NCBI RefSeq assembly: GCF_005860775.1
Contig: NZ_VCHQ01000025.1
Location: 17,379-81,378 of the forward strand
DNA from: Klebsiella indica
GTDB lineage: Bacteria; Pseudomonadota; Gammaproteobacteria; Enterobacterales; Enterobacteriaceae
DNA length: 64,000 nucleotides
Direction of reading: 5' to 3'
Positions 10,492-21,428 of this stretch are shown piece after piece. A program made the position numbers and the translations under genes. Within the stretch, counting starts at the first letter, position 1, and each line of letters starts with the position of its first letter. The notes under the pieces were generated by a model. That model ran no database searches and was not told where the DNA came from. It saw only the letters and a list, made by a program, of their open reading frames with translations.

Positions 10492-11688
10492 TTACTGCGG
10501 AGGATTGTTTTGCAGCGTCAGCAACAGGCCATCGCGGCGCATCGACGCGGCTTCTTCTGGCTGATGCAACCGGTCGAGGGTATCGGCAAGCCATGCGTAA
10601 TCAAACGCATCCGGGCGCTGCTTGAGCGCGGCGCGGAACGCTACGCTGGCTTCCTGCCACTCGCCGTGACGCATGAGCGATTGCCCCAGCGTGCTCCATA
10701 GCAGCGGACGATCGCCGACCGTTTTAAGCTGCTGACGCAGTACTTTCTCTAATTGCTCCGGGTTATTGGTTTTCAGCCGCGGAACAGGCATCACCAGACG
10801 GTCGTCATAGTGCTTTTTCAGGCCATTAATAATAATTTGCTGAGCAGTGTCATGGTCGTCGCTTTCGATAAGCCGCTCGGCCATTGCCACCTGTAGCGTC
10901 ACCTGGTTGCGGGTTTTACGGCTCTGATTTTTCCACCAGTCGCGCAAGCCTTCGCTGCCGCCGTCGGCCAGGGCTTTATCCATCAAACCAATCCACGCCA
11001 TCTGTTCCAGTTCAGCACGATGCTCTTCATCGCTGACGTTAGCTTTTGCCATCGACGGGATGATATCCAGCAGCGAATTCCAGGCTCCGGTGCGGATGTA
11101 GGCCTGCTCAGCCAGCCGCAGTACTTCCGGATGACGCGGCGTGATCTCCAGCAGCTTGTCGATGCCGTGACGGGCGGCGTGGTTTTCATTACGCGCCAGC
11201 TGCAGGCGGACACGGGTAATTTCGACCGGGATCAGATCGTCGCCAGTCAGTTCGGTTGCGCGCTCCAGATGCTGGTTCGCGCGGGCTTCATCTCCACGCT
11301 GCTGGGCCGCTTCCGCCGCCAGCAGGTAATTCACCACAGGCTGTTCCGCGTGATCGGCATTTTTCGCCATCAGTTTTTCAACCTGTTGATAATCGCCTTC
11401 CGCCAGTTTTAGCAGCGCCTGCTCGGTTTGTTTGCGCGCACGGCGGCGCTTGCGGCCCACGAACCAGCCGCGGGTATGCGCACCGGTACGGAAAATACGC
11501 CGCAGCAACCATTCAATGGCAAACAACACCACCATGGTGAGGATCATGATAATCGCTAACCCGGTAACGCTGGTTTCAATGTTGTAATTATCCGTCTGGA
11601 TCAGGACGTAACCCTGATGGCCGGCGATCATCGGGCCGACAACGATCCCGGCAATCAACAGCGCGAAGAGTAAGAGGATTTTCAGCAT
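10492..11688 (-). CDS. hemY: Heme biosynthesis-associated TPR protein HemY
   Basis: 398 aa inner-membrane protein, same length as E. coli. Two N-terminal hydrophobic segments (residues 1-24 and about 42-65) anchor a long, soluble, TPR-like alpha-helical domain rich in AxxxxxxxxA repeats (for example AEGDYQQVEKLMAKNA). The role in late protoheme synthesis is not settled; this is not the Gram-positive HemY oxidase. Last gene of hemCDXY, 3 bp after hemX. Confidence 0.93.
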   Translation of the reverse strand: MLKILLLFALLIAGIVVGPMIAGHQGYVLIQTDNYNIETSVTGLAIIMILTMVVLFAIEWLLRRIFRTGAHTRGWFVGRKRRRARKQTEQALLKLAEGDYQQVEKLMAKNADHAEQPVVNYLLAAEAAQQRGDEARANQHLERATELTGDDLIPVEITRVRLQLARNENHAARHGIDKLLEITPRHPEVLRLAEQAYIRTGAWNSLLDIIPSMAKANVSDEEHRAELEQMAWIGLMDKALADGGSEGLRDWWKNQSRKTRNQVTLQVAMAERLIESDDHDTAQQIIINGLKKHYDDRLVMPVPRLKTNNPEQLEKVLRQQLKTVGDRPLLWSTLGQSLMRHGEWQEASVAFRAALKQRPDAFDYAWLADTLDRLHQPEEAASMRRDGLLLTLQNNPPQ

Positions 11689-11691
11689 GCG

Positions 11692-12867
11692 TTACTCTCC
11701 TTGTGGCGCAGGTGCTGGCGCGGGGGCTGGCGTCGGGACGCTGGTCGGTGCTTCGGCCGGTTGCGCCATCAGGTTACGTACCCGCGTTTGCATAAGTTTC
11801 TCAAGCAGCGCCTGGCTCTGCAGGCTTTCCGGTACGTTCATGGTGATGCTTTGCTGGCTGAGCTTATCGATATCCTCAAGGAAAGCTTTAGTGGTCGCGT
11901 CGTCAGTATCGTAGTAGGCACGAACCCAGGTTGAGACGTTATCCAGTGCCTGCTTGTAGGTTTCTTCCTGATGGCGCGGTACCGCCTGCGCCGCAACGAG
12001 CAGCCGGGAGCGAATATTTTCGCGCAGGTAGACGTCCTGATTAGGGGCCAGCAGCGGTACGGCGGTTTCGTCACGGCGGCGGACGGTAATAAAGCTGTCC
12101 ATAAAGTTCTGCCAGCTTTTTTGCAGATTGACTCGCCACTCGCTAATGGAGCTGGATAGTTCATCACTATCGGAATCCATTGGGGAGTCATCGTCGTTAT
12201 TGTCCGCCAGACGTAAATTATCGACCTGGTTAGCGAGCTGGTTTACTTTCAGGATGATGCCGTCATAGTCCACCTGGTTAACGGCGGCAAGGGAGGCGAT
12301 ATCGTTAGTGATGGCGCGGCGAGCGCTAATCAGGCTCGGATCGTTCATATCCGCGAGGCTGGCGTCGGCGCTCTTCAGTAGCGCGGCGGCGGTTGTCACG
12401 TCCTGATCGCTCCACAGCTTACGCCCGGCCAGTTTCACCAGGAAATCGGCCTGGGCCAGCAGCCAGGTTTTGGTATCGCTACCGGAAATCACGGCGACTT
12501 TTTGCTGCACTTCATCCAGCTTCTTTGCCAGCGAATCTTGCTGCTGCCGCGCTTCCGTCAGCTGGTCGGCCTGCTGCTTAATAATGCTTTCAAGTTCGCT
12601 TTTTTGGCTTTCCTGCGCTTTTTGCAGCGCGGCGATCTGGCTGGATAGCCCGGCGCTGGTTTCGCTCTGGCGGGTCGCCTGGGTTTTCGTCAGGCCGTAA
12701 AGGCCGACGCCAGCAGCGAGTGCGATAGCGACGGCTATCGCACTCAGGGCGAGACTGACTTTACTGCCGCCACTTTTCTTTTCTACGCTATTTTCTGGCT
12801 GTGGTCTCTTTTCCACGGCCTCCCTGGTCTCTTCAACCACGGCGGATTGATTCTGTTGTTCCGTCAT
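11692..12867 (-). CDS. hemX: Membrane protein HemX
   Basis: 391 aa. A short acidic cytoplasmic N-terminus precedes one membrane helix (about residues 38-60), a long Gln/Ala-rich coiled coil ([12 protein letters not shown] and on), and a conserved globular C-terminal part ([24 protein letters not shown]). The tail is Pro/Ala-rich. It is often labelled uroporphyrinogen III methyltransferase, but no SAM-binding methyltransferase motif is visible. The ATG at 12867 is chosen over an in-frame ATG at 12879 because the product then starts MTEQ, as in E. coli, with GGAAG upstream. Confidence 0.9.
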   Translation of the reverse strand: MTEQQNQSAVVEETREAVEKRPQPENSVEKKSGGSKVSLALSAIAVAIALAAGVGLYGLTKTQATRQSETSAGLSSQIAALQKAQESQKSELESIIKQQADQLTEARQQQDSLAKKLDEVQQKVAVISGSDTKTWLLAQADFLVKLAGRKLWSDQDVTTAAALLKSADASLADMNDPSLISARRAITNDIASLAAVNQVDYDGIILKVNQLANQVDNLRLADNNDDDSPMDSDSDELSSSISEWRVNLQKSWQNFMDSFITVRRRDETAVPLLAPNQDVYLRENIRSRLLVAAQAVPRHQEETYKQALDNVSTWVRAYYDTDDATTKAFLEDIDKLSQQSITMNVPESLQSQALLEKLMQTRVRNLMAQPAEAPTSVPTPAPAPAPAPQGE

Positions 12868-12888
12868 TATGGCTTCCAATGTTGAGAG

Positions 12889-13629
12889 TTATTGTAATGC
12901 GCGTAGCAGCGCATCGTTGTCGGCGCTATCGGCAACCTGGATATCCTGCCAGCCCAGTTCCCTGGCCTGTTCGGCCAGGCGTTCACTGACAACTAAAATG
13001 CGACAGCTAAGGAGCCAATGTTCACGATACCACTGCGGTATGAGCGTCCAGAGCTGCTGCAGCATCTCGCCGCTGGTAACCACCAGCGTCGACACCCCGC
13101 GAGACTGCCAGCGCATTGCTTCTTCTGCGCCATCATAGTGCCTTGCACTACGTTGATAACATTCACAAAAAGTGACATGCGCTCCGCGTTCACGGAGAGT
13201 GTCACCGAGTAGTTCCCGTCCGCCGTTTCCACGAAGGATGACGGCTTTTTTACCCGCAATATTTTGTAATTCAGGTAATTGTAGCAAGACTTCGCTGATT
13301 TCCCGATCTAACGGATAGCGAATATCATGACTGCTGACTTTGTGCAGGGCCAGCGCGGTAGTGCGACCAATTGCAAAATAATCGGGTGCAGAGGGCCAGA
13401 GCCCCCCCTGTTGCTGGAGGTGAGAATGAGCAAACTCAACGGCGTGCTGTGAGAGCGCGAAGAGTAAGTCACCCGCCTCAAGACTTGCCAGCTTGCCGCC
13501 CAGTTCCCGGAGCTGGCGACCCGGCGTAAACTCAATGAGTGGAAAGCTCCACGCCACGCGTCCCAGCGCGCGCAGGCGGCTAACTAACTCTTCGCCTTGC
13601 GGTAGCGGACGGGTGACCAGGATACTCAT
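12889..13629 (-). CDS. hemD: Uroporphyrinogen-III synthase
   Basis: 246 aa, usual length. It cyclises hydroxymethylbilane with inversion of ring D to make uroporphyrinogen III. The N-terminal [12 protein letters not shown] and the C-terminal ALLRAL ending are typical of a poorly conserved family; [10 protein letters not shown] fits the conserved Thr-Ser region of the cleft. The start overlaps the hemC stop by 4 bp. Confidence 0.93.
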   Translation of the reverse strand: MSILVTRPLPQGEELVSRLRALGRVAWSFPLIEFTPGRQLRELGGKLASLEAGDLLFALSQHAVEFAHSHLQQQGGLWPSAPDYFAIGRTTALALHKVSSHDIRYPLDREISEVLLQLPELQNIAGKKAVILRGNGGRELLGDTLRERGAHVTFCECYQRSARHYDGAEEAMRWQSRGVSTLVVTSGEMLQQLWTLIPQWYREHWLLSCRILVVSERLAEQARELGWQDIQVADSADNDALLRALQ

Positions 13630-14567
13630 TGCGGTGCTTCTCCTGCGTAAACGACGGCGAGAATGTCACGAGCGCCATTTTCCAGAAGCTCTTCGGCAAG
13701 GGAGACGCCGAGGGTTTCGGCATCTTGCGGTCGACCGCGCCGCTCGCCGCGTACTACCTGCGAGCCATCCGGCATGCCGACTAGCGCGCGTAGCCACAGC
13801 TCGCCGTCGATAAGCTCGGCGTAGCTGCCGATAGGCACCTGGCAACCACCTTCAAGACGGGTATTCATTGCTCGTTCTGCCCGCACGCGTATTGCCGTTT
13901 CCGTATGGTTGAGCGGCGCCAGCAACGCTTTTGTCCATTCGTCATCAAGGCGACATTCGATACCGACTGCGCCCTGACCGACAGCCGGTAGCGACTGTTC
14001 CGGCGTCAACGGTTGACGAATACGCTCCTCCAGCTTCAGGCGTTTAAGCCCGGCAGCAGCAAGAATAATGGCGTCATACTCACCGCTATCGAGTTTCCCC
14101 AGACGCGTGCCCACATTGCCGCGCAGGGAACGGATCGTCAGATCCGGCCGCTCCGCAGCCAACTGGCACTGACGGCGCAAACTTGAGGTGCCCACGATGC
14201 TGCCATGCGGCAGGTCATCAAGGGAAGCATAGTGATTAGAGACAAACGCATCGCGCGGATCTCCGCGTTCGCAAATGGTGACCAGTCCCAGCCCTTCCGG
14301 AAACGCCACCGGCACGTCTTTCATGGAATGAACCGCGATATCGGCGCGTCCTTCCAGCATAGCCAGTTCCAGCTCTTTCACAAACAGACCCTTGCCACCT
14401 ACTTTTGCAAGAGGGGTATCAAGGATCACGTCACCGCGGGTGACCATTGGCACCAGTTCAACGGAAAGCCCCGGATGGCAGGACTCCAGACGTTCTTTCA
14501 CATAATGTGCTTGCCATAGCGCAAGCGGGCTTTGCCGTGTGGCAATTCTCAAAACTTTGTCTAACAT
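13626..14567 (-). CDS. hemC: Porphobilinogen deaminase (hydroxymethylbilane synthase)
   Basis: 313 aa, identical in length to E. coli HemC. It polymerises four porphobilinogens into hydroxymethylbilane. The dipyrromethane cofactor is held by C242 in [12 protein letters not shown]; the catalytic Asp is in HSMKDVP. Start [14 protein letters not shown] (14567) matches the family; an in-frame upstream ATG at 14582 would add five residues. The protein is noticeably diverged from both E. coli and Salmonella versions. First gene of hemCDXY, divergent from cyaA. Confidence 0.96.
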   Translation of the reverse strand: MLDKVLRIATRQSPLALWQAHYVKERLESCHPGLSVELVPMVTRGDVILDTPLAKVGGKGLFVKELELAMLEGRADIAVHSMKDVPVAFPEGLGLVTICERGDPRDAFVSNHYASLDDLPHGSIVGTSSLRRQCQLAAERPDLTIRSLRGNVGTRLGKLDSGEYDAIILAAAGLKRLKLEERIRQPLTPEQSLPAVGQGAVGIECRLDDEWTKALLAPLNHTETAIRVRAERAMNTRLEGGCQVPIGSYAELIDGELWLRALVGMPDGSQVVRGERRGRPQDAETLGVSLAEELLENGARDILAVVYAGEAPQ

Positions 14568-14582
14568 GCTTGTTACCGTCAT

Positions 14583-14914
14583 CGTCGACCACTGACCATC
14601 CTAACATTGTTGTCTTAGGGATGTTAGTTTTGTGGCGTAAGGGGCGCGGCCATCTTTTTTTAGCCTTTCATGCGTTTGCTGGTTGCCACATACGTAGCGA
14701 AGAATTTACATGTAGTAAAGGGTGCTACACTGGTATGTAGCGCATCTTTCTTTACGGTCAATCCGCAAGGTGTTAGATTGATCACGTTTTAAACCATTTG
14801 TCAGTCCGCAGTTCATCACAACCCCACCGACGACGAATGGTGACGGTTTTTGTTGAAATACTGAAACTCTCCGTACTATTGTACGTCGGGTTTTTGAACA
14901 TCAGGCGATATGTC
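14583..14914. promoter_or_regulatory. hemC-cyaA divergent intergenic region
   Basis: 332 bp without a gene. It carries the outward promoters of hemCDXY (minus) and cyaA (plus). The cyaA-proximal part has TTTACG (14751-14756) and TAGATT (14774-14779) with a 17-bp spacer, matching the main cyaA P2 promoter of E. coli. An open frame from 14798 through cyaA is not used, because the conserved protein starts at 14915. Confidence 0.7.
14771..14786. promoter_or_regulatory. CRP site overlapping the cyaA promoter
   Basis: TGTTA-GATTGA-TCACG agrees with TGTGA-N6-TCACA at 8 of 10 positions and overlaps the proposed -10. In E. coli a CRP site at the same place lets cAMP-CRP repress its own adenylate cyclase gene. 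Assigned by homology of position and sequence. Confidence 0.8.
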
Positions 14915-17464
14915 TTGTACCTCTATATTGAGACACTGAAACAGAGACTGGATGCCATCAACCAATTGCGCGTGGATCGCGCCCTTGCTGCTATGGGACC
15001 TGCTTTCCAGCAGGTTTACAGTCTACTGCCGACACTATTACATTATCATCATCCGCTGATGCCGGGTTACCTTGACGGTAACGTTCCCCGCGGCATTTGC
15101 CTCTACACGCCTGATGAAACCCAACGCCACTACCTTGACGAACTTGAACTCCATCGTGGCATGCTGGCCCAGGAACCGCCGAAAGGCGAACTGCCGATTA
15201 CCGGCCTCTACTCCATGGGCAGTACTTCTTCCGTCGGTCAAAGCTGTTCTTCCGACCTTGATATCTGGGTTTGCCACCAGTCCTGGCTGGATAACGAAGA
15301 GCGCCAGTTGCTACAGCGTAAATGCAGCCTGCTGGAAAGTTGGGCGGCGTCGCTGGGGGTTGAGGTGAGTTTCTTCCTGATCGACGAAAACCGCTTCCGC
15401 CATAATGAAAGCGGTAGTCTGGGAGGGGAAGACTGCGGTTCCACCCAGCATATTCTGCTGCTGGATGAGTTTTATCGCACCGCAGTGCGCCTTGCCGGGA
15501 AGCGTATATTGTGGAATATGGTGCCATGCGAGGAAGAAGAGCATTACGACGATTACGTCATGAGCCTCTATGCGCAGGGGGTGCTGACGCCAAATGAATG
15601 GCTGGATCTCGGCGGCCTGAGTTCGCTGTCGGCGGAAGAGTACTTCGGCGCCAGCCTCTGGCAGTTGTATAAAAGCATCGACTCGCCCTATAAGGCGGTG
15701 CTGAAGACGCTGCTGCTGGAAGCGTACTCTTGGGAATATCCCAATAACCGCCTGTTGGCGAAAGATATCAAGCAACGTCTGCATGATGGCGAGATCGTGT
15801 CATTTGGCCTCGATCCTTACTGCATGATGCTGGAGCGTGTGACGCTCTATCTGCAGGCCATTGAAGACGAAACGCGCCTCGATCTGGTGCGTCGATGTTT
15901 CTACCTGAAAGTTTGCGAGAAGCTGAGCCGGGAGCGCGCCTGCGTCGGCTGGCGTCGCGAAGTGCTGAGTCAGCTGGTGAACGAATGGGGCTGGGATGAC
16001 AAGCGTTTAATGATGCTCGACAATCGGGCTAACTGGAAAATTGACGAAGTACGCAAAGCGCATAACGAGTTGCTTGATGCGATGATGCAGAGCTATCGTA
16101 ATCTGATTCGTTTTGCGCGGCGCAATAACCTGAGCGTTTCCGCCAGCCCGCAGGATATCGGCGTACTGACGCGCAAACTGTATGCTGCATTTGAAGCGTT
16201 GCCGGGCAAAGTAACGCTGGTGAACCCGCAAATTTCGCCGGATTTATCTGAGCCTAATCTGACCTTTATCCACGTGCCGCCGGGCCGGGCCAACCGCACC
16301 GGTTGGTATATTTATAACCGCGCGCCGGATATGGATTCAATCATCAGTCATCAGCCGCTGGAATATAACCGTTATCTTAATAAACTGGTGGCCTGGGCCT
16401 GGTTTAACGGCCTCCTGACGTCGCGAACTCGCCTGTTTATTAAGGGCAACAGTATTGTCGATCTGGCGAAATTGCAGGAGATGGTGGCCGATGTGTCGCA
16501 CCATTTCCCGCTGCGCCTGCCTTCTCCGACGCCGAAAGCGTTGTACAGCCCATGCGAAATTCGTCATCTGGCGATTATCGTCAACCTGGAATATGACCCG
16601 ACGGTCGCGTTTCGCAACCAGGTGGTGCATTTCGACTTCCGCAAGCTGGATGTTTTCAGCTTCGGCGAAGAGCAAAAATGCCTGATTGGCAGTGTTGATC
16701 TGCTCTATCGTAATTCGTGGAATGAAGTCCGAACCCTGCACTTCAACGGCGAGCAGGCGATGATTGAAGCGCTGAAAACCATTCTTGGTAAAATGCATCA
16801 GGACGCTGCGCCGCCGGATAGCGTCGAAGTGTTCTGCTATAGCCAACATCTGCGTGGATTAATTCGTACCCGCGTGCAGCAGATGGTTTCCGAGTGTATC
16901 GAGCTGCGTCTTTCCAGCACCCGCCAGGATACCGGTCGCTTTAAAGCGCTGCGCGTTTCCGGGCAGACATGGGGATTGTTCTTCGAGCGTCTTAATGTCT
17001 CGGTACAGAAGCTGGAGAACGCTATTGAGTTCTACGGCGCGATTTCGCATAACAAACTGCATGGGCTGTCGGTACAGGTGGAGACCAACCACGTCAGGCT
17101 ACCGCAGGTGGTGGATGGTTTTGCCAGCGAAGGGATTATTCAGTTTTTCTTTGAAGATGCGGATAACGACAGCGGGTTTAACATCTATATTCTTGATGAG
17201 AGCAACCGCGCAGAGGTCTACCACCATTGTGAAGGCAGTAAAGAAGATCTGGTGCGCGATGTTAGCCGCTTCTACTCGTCATCGCACGATCGCTTTACCT
17301 ATGGTTCCAGCTTTATTAACTTTAACCTGCCGCAGTTCTACCAGATTGTCGACATCGATGGCCGGGAGCAGGTGATTCCGTTCCGCAGCCAGGTGATTGC
17401 CGCCGCGACCATTCCTGCAAGTCAGGATCCTGCAACGCCGCAGATGTTGCAGCACTACTCCTGA
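14915..17464 (+). CDS. cyaA: Class I adenylate cyclase (TTG start)
   Basis: 849 aa cytoplasmic enzyme making cAMP from ATP. The N-terminal catalytic half has [17 protein letters not shown], with the two Asp of the nucleotidyltransferase-like active site; the C-terminal half is the regulatory domain that responds to enzyme IIA-Glc. TTG at 14915 is the start, as in E. coli (product begins [10 protein letters not shown] after the initiator pair), and is thought to limit expression. The C-terminal 25 residues diverge from E. coli. Convergent with cyaY. Confidence 0.96.
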   Translation: MYLYIETLKQRLDAINQLRVDRALAAMGPAFQQVYSLLPTLLHYHHPLMPGYLDGNVPRGICLYTPDETQRHYLDELELHRGMLAQEPPKGELPITGLYSMGSTSSVGQSCSSDLDIWVCHQSWLDNEERQLLQRKCSLLESWAASLGVEVSFFLIDENRFRHNESGSLGGEDCGSTQHILLLDEFYRTAVRLAGKRILWNMVPCEEEEHYDDYVMSLYAQGVLTPNEWLDLGGLSSLSAEEYFGASLWQLYKSIDSPYKAVLKTLLLEAYSWEYPNNRLLAKDIKQRLHDGEIVSFGLDPYCMMLERVTLYLQAIEDETRLDLVRRCFYLKVCEKLSRERACVGWRREVLSQLVNEWGWDDKRLMMLDNRANWKIDEVRKAHNELLDAMMQSYRNLIRFARRNNLSVSASPQDIGVLTRKLYAAFEALPGKVTLVNPQISPDLSEPNLTFIHVPPGRANRTGWYIYNRAPDMDSIISHQPLEYNRYLNKLVAWAWFNGLLTSRTRLFIKGNSIVDLAKLQEMVADVSHHFPLRLPSPTPKALYSPCEIRHLAIIVNLEYDPTVAFRNQVVHFDFRKLDVFSFGEEQKCLIGSVDLLYRNSWNEVRTLHFNGEQAMIEALKTILGKMHQDAAPPDSVEVFCYSQHLRGLIRTRVQQMVSECIELRLSSTRQDTGRFKALRVSGQTWGLFFERLNVSVQKLENAIEFYGAISHNKLHGLSVQVETNHVRLPQVVDGFASEGIIQFFFEDADNDSGFNIYILDESNRAEVYHHCEGSKEDLVRDVSRFYSSSHDRFTYGSSFINFNLPQFYQIVDIDGREQVIPFRSQVIAAATIPASQDPATPQMLQHYS

Positions 17465-17481
17465 ATCCGTCTGGTCGTACA

Positions 17482-17514
17482 AGCCCGGATAAGACATTAG
17501 CCGCAATCCGGGAA
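17482..17514. repeat. REP-like hairpin between cyaA and cyaY
   Basis: CCCGGAT (17484-17490) and ATCCGGG (17506-17512) form a stem between the convergent 3' ends. The text GCCCGGATAAGAC is REP consensus. No T-run follows on the plus strand. Confidence 0.7.
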
Positions 17515-17533
17515 AATTACATCAAGTGCGCCG

Positions 17534-17854
17534 TTAGCGAAAATTCACCGTTTCGCCAGCCTGATTTGTCGCCGCTTGCTCCAGCAGATCCCAGAAGGTT
17601 TCGCCGCTGCGGTCGCAGATCCACTCATCATCTTTTAAGTCGAAATGGTAGCCGCCTTGTTTGGTCGCCAGCCACACCTGATGCAACGGCTCCTGACGGT
17701 TGATAATGATTTTGCTGCCGTTTTCAAAACTGATAGTCAGCACGCCGCCGTTGATTTCACAGTCGATATCGCTGTCGCCATCCCAGTCGTCCAGACGTTC
17801 TTCGATGGTCATCCACAGGGTATCGGCCAGGCGATGGAATTCACTGTCGTTCAT
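17534..17854 (-). CDS. cyaY: Bacterial frataxin CyaY
   Basis: 106 aa, full length. It binds iron through an acidic first helix and strand and tunes the cysteine desulfurase IscS during Fe-S assembly. The acidic ridge [12 protein letters not shown] and the core [21 protein letters not shown] and [14 protein letters not shown] strands are all present. ATG at 17854 gives MNDSEFHRL; a longer in-frame ATG at 17902 is not supported. Confidence 0.96.
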   Translation of the reverse strand: MNDSEFHRLADTLWMTIEERLDDWDGDSDIDCEINGGVLTISFENGSKIIINRQEPLHQVWLATKQGGYHFDLKDDEWICDRSGETFWDLLEQAATNQAGETVNFR

Positions 17855-17992
17855 GGTTCTGTCCCGCTTTTTTGATCGTGGCGGCAGTATACCGCGAAAC
17901 AAAAGCGCGCGCAGTGGGATGCTAAACGCTTGCTTTTACGTCTTCTCCTGCGATGATAGAAAGCAGAAAGAATGAATGACGGGCAACTATCC

Positions 17993-18196
17993 ATGAAAAA
18001 CGTTTTCCCTGTGCTTGCCGTTTTAGTTGCGGCCTGCAGCCTCGCTGGCTGTGGCCTGAAAGGGCCGCTGTATTTCCCACCAGCGGAAAAAACGGCATCT
18101 CCGCCAACCAAACCGGTTGATAGCGGTATTCAGAGCTCTACGCCGGATCGAAACGATCGCGGCGATAGCGATGGCCCGACTCAAGTGAATTACTGA
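17993..18196 (+). CDS. lptM: Small lipoprotein LptM (YifL)
   Basis: 67 aa. The N-terminal signal ends in lipobox L-A-G-C with acylated C20, followed by the conserved GLKGPLYFPP. LptM helps LptD reach its correct disulfide state in the LptDE lipopolysaccharide translocon (established in E. coli). ATG at 17993 gives the MKNVF start; an in-frame ATG at 17972 would add seven residues before the signal. First gene of lptM-dapF-yigA-xerC-yigB. Confidence 0.93.
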   Translation: MKNVFPVLAVLVAACSLAGCGLKGPLYFPPAEKTASPPTKPVDSGIQSSTPDRNDRGDSDGPTQVNY

Positions 18197-18221
18197 CAGT
18201 TCCGCGTAGCTGGAGTAGATG

Positions 18222-19046
18222 ATGCAGTTCTCTAAAATGCATGGCCTTGGCAACGACTTTATGGTTGTTGACGCGGTAACACAGAATGTTTTCTTCTCAC
18301 CGGAACTGATTCGCCGCCTGGCGGATCGGCATCTTGGCGTGGGGTTTGATCAACTGCTGATTGTTGAGCCGCCTTACGATCCTGAGCTTGATTTTCATTA
18401 TCGTATCTTCAACGCCGACGGTAGCGAAGTGGCCCAGTGTGGTAACGGTGCGCGCTGTTTTGCCCGTTTTGTGCGTCTGAAAGGCCTGACCAATAAACGT
18501 GACATCCGCGTCAGCACGTCGAATGGCCGTATGCTATTAAGCGTAACGGAAGATGATCTGGTGCGCGTCAATATGGGCGAACCGAACTTCGAGCCGTCGC
18601 AGGTGCCATTCCGCGCAAACAAAGCGGAAAAGACCTATATTATGCGTGCCGCGGAACAGACAGTATTGTGCGGCGTGGTGTCAATGGGTAACCCACACTG
18701 CGTTATTGAGGTCGATGATGTGGAAACCGCGATGGTGGAAACGCTTGGCCCGGTGATGGAAAACCACGAACGTTTTCCGGAACGGGCGAACATCGGCTTT
18801 ATGCAGGTGGTCAGCCGTTCCCATATCCGTCTGCGCGTGTACGAGCGCGGCGCGGGTGAAACGCAGGCCTGCGGAAGCGGCGCCTGTGCGGCAGTGGCGA
18901 TAGGGATCCAGCAGGGATTACTGGGCGAAGAGGTACGGGTGGAGTTACCCGGCGGGCGTCTTGATATCGCCTGGAAAGGCCCGGGTCAACCGTTATTTAT
19001 GACTGGCCCGGCGGCACATGTCTATGACGGATTTATTCATTTATGA
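18222..19046 (+). CDS. dapF: Diaminopimelate epimerase
   Basis: 274 aa, equal to E. coli. A cofactor-independent racemase converting LL- to meso-diaminopimelate for lysine and peptidoglycan. The two catalytic cysteines are C73 in AQCGNGARC and C217 in QACGSGAC. Two adjacent ATGs (18219, 18222); 18222 gives the usual MQFSKMHG. The stop overlaps the yigA start. Confidence 0.97.
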   Translation: MQFSKMHGLGNDFMVVDAVTQNVFFSPELIRRLADRHLGVGFDQLLIVEPPYDPELDFHYRIFNADGSEVAQCGNGARCFARFVRLKGLTNKRDIRVSTSNGRMLLSVTEDDLVRVNMGEPNFEPSQVPFRANKAEKTYIMRAAEQTVLCGVVSMGNPHCVIEVDDVETAMVETLGPVMENHERFPERANIGFMQVVSRSHIRLRVYERGAGETQACGSGACAAVAIGIQQGLLGEEVRVELPGGRLDIAWKGPGQPLFMTGPAAHVYDGFIHL

Positions 19047-19750
19047 AACAAATCGGGGAAGAACAGCAGGAAATCACCAGTGAGCTCAACGATCGCGCAG
19101 TGGTGGATTATCTGTTGCAACATCCTGAATTCTTTATTCGTAATGCAGCGCTGGTGGAGCACATGTCTGTTCCACATCCGGTGCGTGGTTCGGTCTCGCT
19201 GGTGGAATGGCATATGGCGCGGGCGCGGAATCATATCAATGTGCTGGAAGAGAACATGACGCTGTTAATGGAGCAGGCAACGGCTAACGAAAGCCTGTTT
19301 CAGCGCCTGTTTCATCTGCAAACGCGTCTGGCGGCGGCTGACAGCCTTGATGAAATGCTCAACCGGTTGCATCGCTGGGCGCGCGAACTGGGGCTGGCGG
19401 GGGCGACGGTGCGCCTGTTTCCCGATAGCTGGCGCCTTGGCGCACCATCCAAATTTACCCATCTGGCGATAAACCGTCAGGCGTTTGAATCCATACGCAT
19501 CCAGCGTCTTGGGCAGCAACGGCATTATCTTGGCCCTTTAAATGGTCCGGAACTGCTGGTGGTGTTGCCGGAAGCGAAAGCCGTTGGCTCGGTGGCGATG
19601 TCGCTGCTGGGTGGCGATGAAGCGCCAGGCGTGATGTTGTTCAGCAGTCGCGATCCTCAGCACTATCAGCAAGGGCAGGGTACACAGCTGCTGCAGGAAA
19701 TTGCGGCCATGCTCCCGGGCTTACTGGAGCGCTGGATTGAACGCGCATGA
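19043..19750 (+). CDS. yigA: DUF484 family protein YigA
   Basis: 235 aa, GAF-like DUF484 protein of unknown function. The N-terminal segment [12 protein letters not shown] and [21 protein letters not shown] (helical) precede a mixed domain. No catalytic motif is visible. It is overlapped by dapF and by xerC (4 bp each), so it is almost certainly translated with them. Confidence 0.92.
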   Translation: MKQIGEEQQEITSELNDRAVVDYLLQHPEFFIRNAALVEHMSVPHPVRGSVSLVEWHMARARNHINVLEENMTLLMEQATANESLFQRLFHLQTRLAAADSLDEMLNRLHRWARELGLAGATVRLFPDSWRLGAPSKFTHLAINRQAFESIRIQRLGQQRHYLGPLNGPELLVVLPEAKAVGSVAMSLLGGDEAPGVMLFSSRDPQHYQQGQGTQLLQEIAAMLPGLLERWIERA

Positions 19751-20649
19751 CCGACTCACCTCTGTATGAATCCGTCGCGCGTTTTTTACGCTATCTCGGC
19801 GTAGAGCGCCAGCTTAGCCCGATAACGCTGCTGAACTACCGGCGTCAACTGGATGTGCTTATCGCGCTGGCGGAAAGCGCCGGGCTTAAAAGCTGGCGGC
19901 AGTGCGATGCTGCTCAGGTTCGCAGCCTGGCGACACGTAGTCGTCGTCAGGGACTGGGACCAGCCAGTCTGGCGTTACGTCTCTCCGCTTTACGCAGCTT
20001 CTTTGACTGGCTGGTGAGCCAGGGCGAACTGGCGGCTAACCCGGCGAAGGGCATTTCCGCGCCGAAAACACCACGCCATTTACCGAAAAATATCGACGTA
20101 GACGATGTTAACCGGCTGCTGGATATCGATCTTAACGATCCGCTGGCGGTGCGCGACCGGGCGATGCTGGAAGTGATGTACGGCTCGGGGCTGCGTCTTT
20201 CGGAACTGATCAATCTCGATATCAGGCATCTTGACCTGGAATCTGGCGAAGTGTGGGTAACGGGGAAAGGCAGTAAAGAGCGCCGCCTGCCGATTGGCCG
20301 CAATGCGGTGCTATGGATTGAGCACTGGCTCGATCTGCGCGGCCTGTTCGGTACGGATGATGACGCCCTGTTCCTCTCTAAACTGGGCAAGCGTATTTCA
20401 GCACGTAACGTGCAGAAACGCTTTGCCGAATGGGGCATTAAACAAGGTCTGAATAGCCACGTACATCCGCATAAACTGCGCCACTCATTCGCCACCCATA
20501 TGCTGGAATCGAGTGGCGATCTGCGCGGGGTGCAAGAGCTGTTGGGCCATGCCAACCTCTCCACCACCCAAATCTATACCCATCTTGATTTTCAACACCT
20601 TGCCGCAGTGTACGATGCGGCGCATCCGCGTGCCAAACGGGGGAAATAA
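19747..20649 (+). CDS. xerC: Tyrosine recombinase XerC
   Basis: 300 aa (E. coli 298). With XerD it resolves chromosome dimers at dif. The SAM-like N-terminal domain ([16 protein letters not shown]) is followed by the catalytic domain: Arg in GSGLRLSEL, Lys in [10 protein letters not shown], His and Arg in [14 protein letters not shown], His in LGHANLSTT and Tyr in QIYTHLD. All active-site residues are present (about R150, K174, H242, R245, H268, Y277). Confidence 0.97.
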   Translation: MTDSPLYESVARFLRYLGVERQLSPITLLNYRRQLDVLIALAESAGLKSWRQCDAAQVRSLATRSRRQGLGPASLALRLSALRSFFDWLVSQGELAANPAKGISAPKTPRHLPKNIDVDDVNRLLDIDLNDPLAVRDRAMLEVMYGSGLRLSELINLDIRHLDLESGEVWVTGKGSKERRLPIGRNAVLWIEHWLDLRGLFGTDDDALFLSKLGKRISARNVQKRFAEWGIKQGLNSHVHPHKLRHSFATHMLESSGDLRGVQELLGHANLSTTQIYTHLDFQHLAAVYDAAHPRAKRGK

Positions 20650-21365
20650 TGCGTTTTTACCGGCCTCTGGGCCAGATTTCAGCACTGACGTTTGACCTGG
20701 ACGATACCCTTTATGACAACCGCCCGGTGATTGACCGGACCCTGCATGAGTCGCTGAGCTTTGTGCGCAGCTATCACCCCCTGCTGAGCAAATTTGACGC
20801 CAGCCAGTTGAACCAACTGCGCCAGACGCTGCTGGCATCAGAGCCGGATATTTACCATGATGTCACCGAGTGGCGGCGGCGCGCACTGGAGCTGGGGATG
20901 CGCAATGTTGGGCTTTCTGCGGCGCAGGCGAAAGCGGGAGCGGATCAAGCGATGGCTAACTTTGCCCACTGGCGCAGCATGATTGATGTTCCGCAAGAGA
21001 CGCATGATACGCTGGCGAAGCTGGCTGAAAAGTGGCCGCTGGTGGCGATTACCAACGGTAATGCTCAGCCGGAGCTCTTTGGGCTGAGCGACTACTTCCG
21101 CTTTGTGCTGCGCGCGGGCCCGGATGGGCGTTCTAAACCGTTTGCCGATATGTATCATTTGGCGGCGCAGCGGCTGGAACTGCCGCTGGAGCAGATTTTG
21201 CACGTTGGCGATGATTTGACTACCGATGTGGCCGGGTCGGTTCGCTGCGGAATGCAGGCATGCTGGATCAGGCCGCTGGACGCAGATCTGATGCATACCC
21301 CCGACAGCCGCCTGCTGCCGCACATCGAAATTTCACGGTTGGCATCTCTGACCTCGCTGATATAA
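20649..21365 (+). CDS. yigB: HAD phosphatase YigB (FMN/5-amino-6-(5-phospho-D-ribitylamino)uracil phosphatase)
   Basis: 238 aa HAD-superfamily hydrolase. Motif I is FDLDDTLYD (nucleophile D16, D18), motif II AITNGN, motif III Lys in GRSKPFADM, motif [14 protein letters not shown]. YigB of E. coli removes phosphate in riboflavin synthesis and from FMN. The ATG overlaps the end of xerC by 1 bp. Confidence 0.94.
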   Translation: MRFYRPLGQISALTFDLDDTLYDNRPVIDRTLHESLSFVRSYHPLLSKFDASQLNQLRQTLLASEPDIYHDVTEWRRRALELGMRNVGLSAAQAKAGADQAMANFAHWRSMIDVPQETHDTLAKLAEKWPLVAITNGNAQPELFGLSDYFRFVLRAGPDGRSKPFADMYHLAAQRLELPLEQILHVGDDLTTDVAGSVRCGMQACWIRPLDADLMHTPDSRLLPHIEISRLASLTSLI

Positions 21366-21377
21366 TCACCAGTAACT

Positions 21378-21393
21378 CTGTATATATTAACAG
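21378..21393. promoter_or_regulatory. LexA box of uvrD
   Basis: CTG-TATATATTAA-CAG, a full CTG-N10-CAG SOS box with an AT-rich centre, 36 bp before the uvrD start. The E. coli uvrD promoter carries its box in the same place. Confidence 0.93.
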
Positions 21394-21428
21394 GGGTTCG
21401 TGGAACCCCTTTATTTCCGGCGGTGCCA

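Noticed and set aside
14798..14914. Possible N-terminal extension of adenylate cyclase from an in-frame start at 14798
   Set aside because: The segment overlaps the region expected for promoter and leader, has no counterpart in E. coli CyaA, and TTG at 14915 gives the conserved N-terminus.
19947..20567. A 206-codon open frame antisense to xerC, and several antisense frames of 150-310 codons (for example 35991-36923 in metE, 53816-54367 in ubiD)
   Set aside because: They are mirror frames of high-GC3 coding sequence with no recognisable domain, no ribosome site, and full overlap with conserved genes.
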